Below, piece by piece: positions 61,688 to 64,000 of a DNA stretch of 64,000 nucleotides (the stretch's first letter is position 1; every line of letters starts with the position of its first letter). The notes below the pieces were generated by a model, which worked only from the letters and a program-made list of their open reading frames with translations, was not told the origin of the DNA and searched no databases. Location of the stretch: NCBI GenBank assembly GCA_002399025.1, contig DHCV01000007.1, forward strand, positions 62,001-126,000, read 5' to 3'. This DNA comes from Bacteroidales bacterium UBA4893 (GTDB lineage Bacteria > Bacteroidota > Bacteroidia > Bacteroidales > P3). The position numbers and the translations under genes were made by a program.

Positions 61688-62597
61688 TTTTCCCCAAGAT
61701 TATATTAGAAATTAATGAATATATGTTGAGAATAGCATTTTTATATTCTTTTGAAAAGATTCTTTTAATCTGCTTAAGTAAAAAATCAAGTTTATTATTA
61801 TTTGAAAAAGAGAATGATGTTCTACATATAACACAATTATCATTATCACATAAAATACTATTAATATCTTCATTTAATGATTTTGTTTCCAACTCTATTG
61901 ATTTTTTCATATCAGTGATAATTGCATAACCATTTCCAACTTTTCCTTCAACATTCATCACCTCATTTAGAATTTTTTTTATATGTTTTTTAAAGCCATT
62001 TGAACAAAAAACAGCATTGGATGTTTCACGCCATTTAACTTTATTGTTTATTTTTGAATAGAGTCCATATTTTAATTTCCTTTGGTATTGATTATTGGCT
62101 CTTAAGACATTATTAAAGGAAATATGAGTTGTTCCAATAAATATCTCTCCTCCTATTCTTAGGCATTTGCAATTAAATTTATTAGCAGCTTCATACAGCA
62201 ACCAATACCCCTCTTTTTCAAATGTATGATTCTTGCATAAATAATCAGAATGTTTACCTATAACCACAAAAGGAAAGTCTATTTTTTCTGATATTTTTGC
62301 ATTAGGAAACTGAAATGCAGCTTTAGCCATAGCTCCTGTTGTGGGCAAGGGTCTATTAAATGTTGAATAAACTTTCCTTCTATATAAAAGTCTAAGTTGA
62401 CTAATATGTTTTTTAGGAAATGCAGTTAGAATTATTGTACCTTCATCTCCTATCACATCTAATAACGCATCTAAAAAGACTTTTGGACCTCCATTTATTT
62501 CTCCAATAGATTTATATGAAATTCTTAAAAAAAGAGTATCTCCCTCATTAATACCTAATGATTTCAAATCATTATAAATATCTTTGTATTCAAACAT
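61677..62597 (-). CDS. AAC(3)-family N-acetyltransferase
   Basis: A 306-residue member of the aminoglycoside 3-N-acetyltransferase fold (Antibiotic_NAT). The N-terminus DLKSLGINEGDTLFLRISYK and LPTTGAMAKAAFQFPNAKIS followed by PFVVIGKHSDYL are the family signatures. Within polysaccharide operons this fold usually acetylates an amino sugar, so drug resistance is not the likely role. It lies between the CoA-ester lyase and CapA genes, 3 nt from the former. Confidence 0.8.
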   Translation of the reverse strand: MFEYKDIYNDLKSLGINEGDTLFLRISYKSIGEINGGPKVFLDALLDVIGDEGTIILTAFPKKHISQLRLLYRRKVYSTFNRPLPTTGAMAKAAFQFPNAKISEKIDFPFVVIGKHSDYLCKNHTFEKEGYWLLYEAANKFNCKCLRIGGEIFIGTTHISFNNVLRANNQYQRKLKYGLYSKINNKVKWRETSNAVFCSNGFKKHIKKILNEVMNVEGKVGNGYAIITDMKKSIELETKSLNEDINSILCDNDNCVICRTSFSFSNNNKLDFLLKQIKRIFSKEYKNAILNIYSLISNIILGKNVN

Positions 62598-62600
62598 TTT

Positions 62601-63491
62601 TTAGTTTTTAGTTTTTATCATTTCATTTAGTTTCAATATATCCTTAGCCATTTTAACCATAGGAGGTCCAATGAATTTATTATCTTTCATTGCTACTCCT
62701 TTGCCTTGTTTAACAGCTTCTTCGGATAATTCCAACATTTCTTTTGCCCAATTAATCTGCTCTTCAGAAGGGGAATAGTATTGATGAACTAATGGTAATT
62801 CTTTTGGGTTAAGCACCAACATACCTTCAAAACCTAATTTCCTTGAAAGTATCAGATTCTTTTCTAAATCTTCTAAATCATGAACCTTTATATGTACCGT
62901 ATCAATTGGGACAACATTATTTGCTTTTGCCCCCATAGCAATCATTGCACGAGCAGTAAATATACTTTGTCCTTCGCTATCATGCTGTCCCCCCAATTCA
63001 GTCATAAAATCCTCGCAACCAAAAGCTACTCCAACTAATCGTTCAGGACATGCAGTACAAATATCTTGAATATTCATAACAGCACCAGGTGTTTCAATAA
63101 GAGCAATTATTTTAAAAGTATGACGAGGTAATTTCTTTTCATATTCTATTGTTTCTAATAGCTTTCCAAAGAAATAAATATCTTCTCCCTTTTTAGCTTT
63201 AGGATATAGAAATCCATCTACTCCCTCTAATGCTAATTGATAAATATCTTGAAGCAAATGACCACTTTCTCTATCATTTACTCTTGGAAAAATAACTCTA
63301 TTATCAAACTTTCCTGCTTTAAGGTACTTAATAATATTATCTCTTGCTATTTCTTTATTCTCTATAGGCTGTACTGAGTCTTCTATATCTAAAAGTAATA
63401 CATCTGCATCTCTGCGTAATGCACTTTCAATTAAAGTCTCATTATGGGCTGGCACAAACATTAAGCTTCGCATTAATAAATCTGTTCTCAT
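62601..63491 (-). CDS. CitE-like CoA-ester lyase (HpcH/HpaI family)
   Basis: A 296-residue TIM-barrel protein. RSLMFVPAHN, VLLLDIEDSV, VIFPRVNDR, ALIETPGAVMNI and VAFGCEDFM supply the arginine, glutamate and aspartate ligands for Mg and the CoA ester. This is the malyl/methylmalyl/citramalyl-CoA lyase type. No citrate-lyase partners are present. It overlaps the MaoC-like gene by 4 nt, so the pair may form and dehydrate a hydroxyacyl-CoA used to decorate the polysaccharide. Confidence 0.82.
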   Translation of the reverse strand: MRTDLLMRSLMFVPAHNETLIESALRRDADVLLLDIEDSVQPIENKEIARDNIIKYLKAGKFDNRVIFPRVNDRESGHLLQDIYQLALEGVDGFLYPKAKKGEDIYFFGKLLETIEYEKKLPRHTFKIIALIETPGAVMNIQDICTACPERLVGVAFGCEDFMTELGGQHDSEGQSIFTARAMIAMGAKANNVVPIDTVHIKVHDLEDLEKNLILSRKLGFEGMLVLNPKELPLVHQYYSPSEEQINWAKEMLELSEEAVKQGKGVAMKDNKFIGPPMVKMAKDILKLNEMIKTKN

Positions 63492-63952
63492 ACTTTATTT
63501 TGTTTTTTAATTAATACTTTTCTTCTAAAAGATATAACATCTTGCCCATCCTGATTATATCCAATTGTTTCAACATAAACAATACCTCTATCTGTTTTCG
63601 TTTTAGAGTCATATTTATCCAAAATCTTTGTCTTTGCATAAATAGTATCATTTATAAAAACAGGGTATAAATGCTTTACATCTTCATAACCTAAATTTGC
63701 AATTGCTTTACCACTAACGTCTGGAACTGTCATTCCAACAACTAAAGAAAATACCAAAGTTCCTACAACTAATATTTTCCCATGTTGATTCTTTTGTGCA
63801 TAATCTAAATTTGTATGCACAGGATGATGATTCATTGTAAGAAGACTAAAAAAATTATTATCACTCTCAAAAATAGTTTTAGAAAGCGAATGTATTATTT
63901 CTTCCCCAACAATAAAATCCTCATAATATAATCCTAATATTGATTGTTTCAT
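63488..63952 (-). CDS. MaoC-like (hot-dog) acyl-CoA dehydratase/hydratase
   Basis: A 154-residue hot-dog-fold protein. The hydratase-type motif lies in the FFSLLTMNHHPVHTNLDYAQ region and is followed by KILVVGTLVFSLVVGMT. It resembles the MaoC/mesaconyl-CoA hydratase group. Its stop overlaps the CitE-like start (4 nt). Known MaoC-CitE pairs interconvert mesaconyl-CoA-type substrates; here the product may serve as an acyl donor for the polymer. Function in this context is inference. Confidence 0.8.
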   Translation of the reverse strand: MKQSILGLYYEDFIVGEEIIHSLSKTIFESDNNFFSLLTMNHHPVHTNLDYAQKNQHGKILVVGTLVFSLVVGMTVPDVSGKAIANLGYEDVKHLYPVFINDTIYAKTKILDKYDSKTKTDRGIVYVETIGYNQDGQDVISFRRKVLIKKQNKV

Positions 63953-63976
63953 TTCTTAATCTTTAAAATTTTCAAT

Positions 63977-63985
63977 GCAAAAGTA
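63977..63985 (-). promoter_or_regulatory. Candidate -7 box (TACTTTTGC) upstream of the MaoC/CitE end of the locus
   Basis: Minus-strand TACTTTTGC about 25 nt before the MaoC-like ATG, a TAnnTTTGC match. The expected -33 region lies past the window edge, so the promoter is only half visible. Confidence 0.45.
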
Positions 63986-64000
63986 TTTATAAATTTCCTT

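Noticed and set aside
61677..62597. Aminoglycoside resistance gene
   Set aside because: The AAC(3) fold is common for amino-sugar acetylation, and the gene is embedded in a polysaccharide operon with tight spacing.

Overview
The window is AT-rich DNA from an anaerobic member of the Bacteroidetes, most likely Bacteroidales. The evidence is the TAnnTTTG(C) -7 promoter boxes and the lack of clear Shine-Dalgarno sites. It also includes a type IX secretion sorting domain on an LRR protein, a PCMD-type lipoprotein, a subclass A2-like class A beta-lactamase, an HU-related protein with a C-terminal extension, and amino-acid fermentation genes. No rRNA, tRNA, integrase, intact transposase or CRISPR array was found.

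Part 1 (about 1-31.5 kb) is mixed chromosome. On the + strand it starts with the end of a sugar nucleotidyltransferase, then lon and a SufS-type cysteine desulfurase. These are followed by a VWA-like membrane protein with a TerB-DnaJ protein, a ZIP zinc transporter, an LRR surface protein, and a threonine-to-glycine pair (SDR threonine dehydrogenase plus kbl). Next come trkA-trkH, a class A beta-lactamase, an outer-membrane protein, dapF, a porin-like protein with two small membrane proteins, and an ADP-forming acyl-CoA synthetase. The synthetase is divergent from an atoD-kal-kce operon of lysine fermentation. Then come recG, a PCMD lipoprotein, a barrel protein and an OmpA-family protein. Together the CoA genes point to amino-acid fermentation with ATP made from acyl-CoA. 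Two gene remnants lie here: a second ZIP 3' end and a pirin gene cut off by a REP/MITE-like element.

Part 2 (about 31.6-64 kb) is a long minus-strand surface-polysaccharide locus. It makes GDP-mannose and GDP-L-fucose (manC, gmd, fcl) and encodes an initiating sugar-phosphate transferase, a CapD-like dehydratase and a DegT aminotransferase. It also has three glycosyltransferases, a polysaccharide deacetylase, GNAT and AAC(3)-type acyltransferases, and an MBOAT/SGNH O-acylation pair. Two CapA-like proteins, two ATP-grasp ligases, an O-antigen polymerase/ligase and a CitE-like/MaoC-like CoA pair complete it. No Wzx flippase or Wza/Wzc export gene is visible. The locus is interrupted by non-polysaccharide cassettes: two AAA/DUF4143 ATPases, a four-helix-bundle gene, a GxxExxY gene set inside eight 110-bp palindromic repeats, and a three-gene HNH-ATPase-TOPRIM module that looks like a PARIS-type phage-defence system. 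A damaged copy of the manC 5' end lies on the far side of that module.

The two most unusual signals are that PARIS-like cassette and a set of intergenic arrays in the core half. These arrays consist of 15-bp quasi-palindromes spaced exactly 22 bp apart. At two loci four such units form two mutually complementary pairs, with unrelated core sequences but the same 15+7 geometry.
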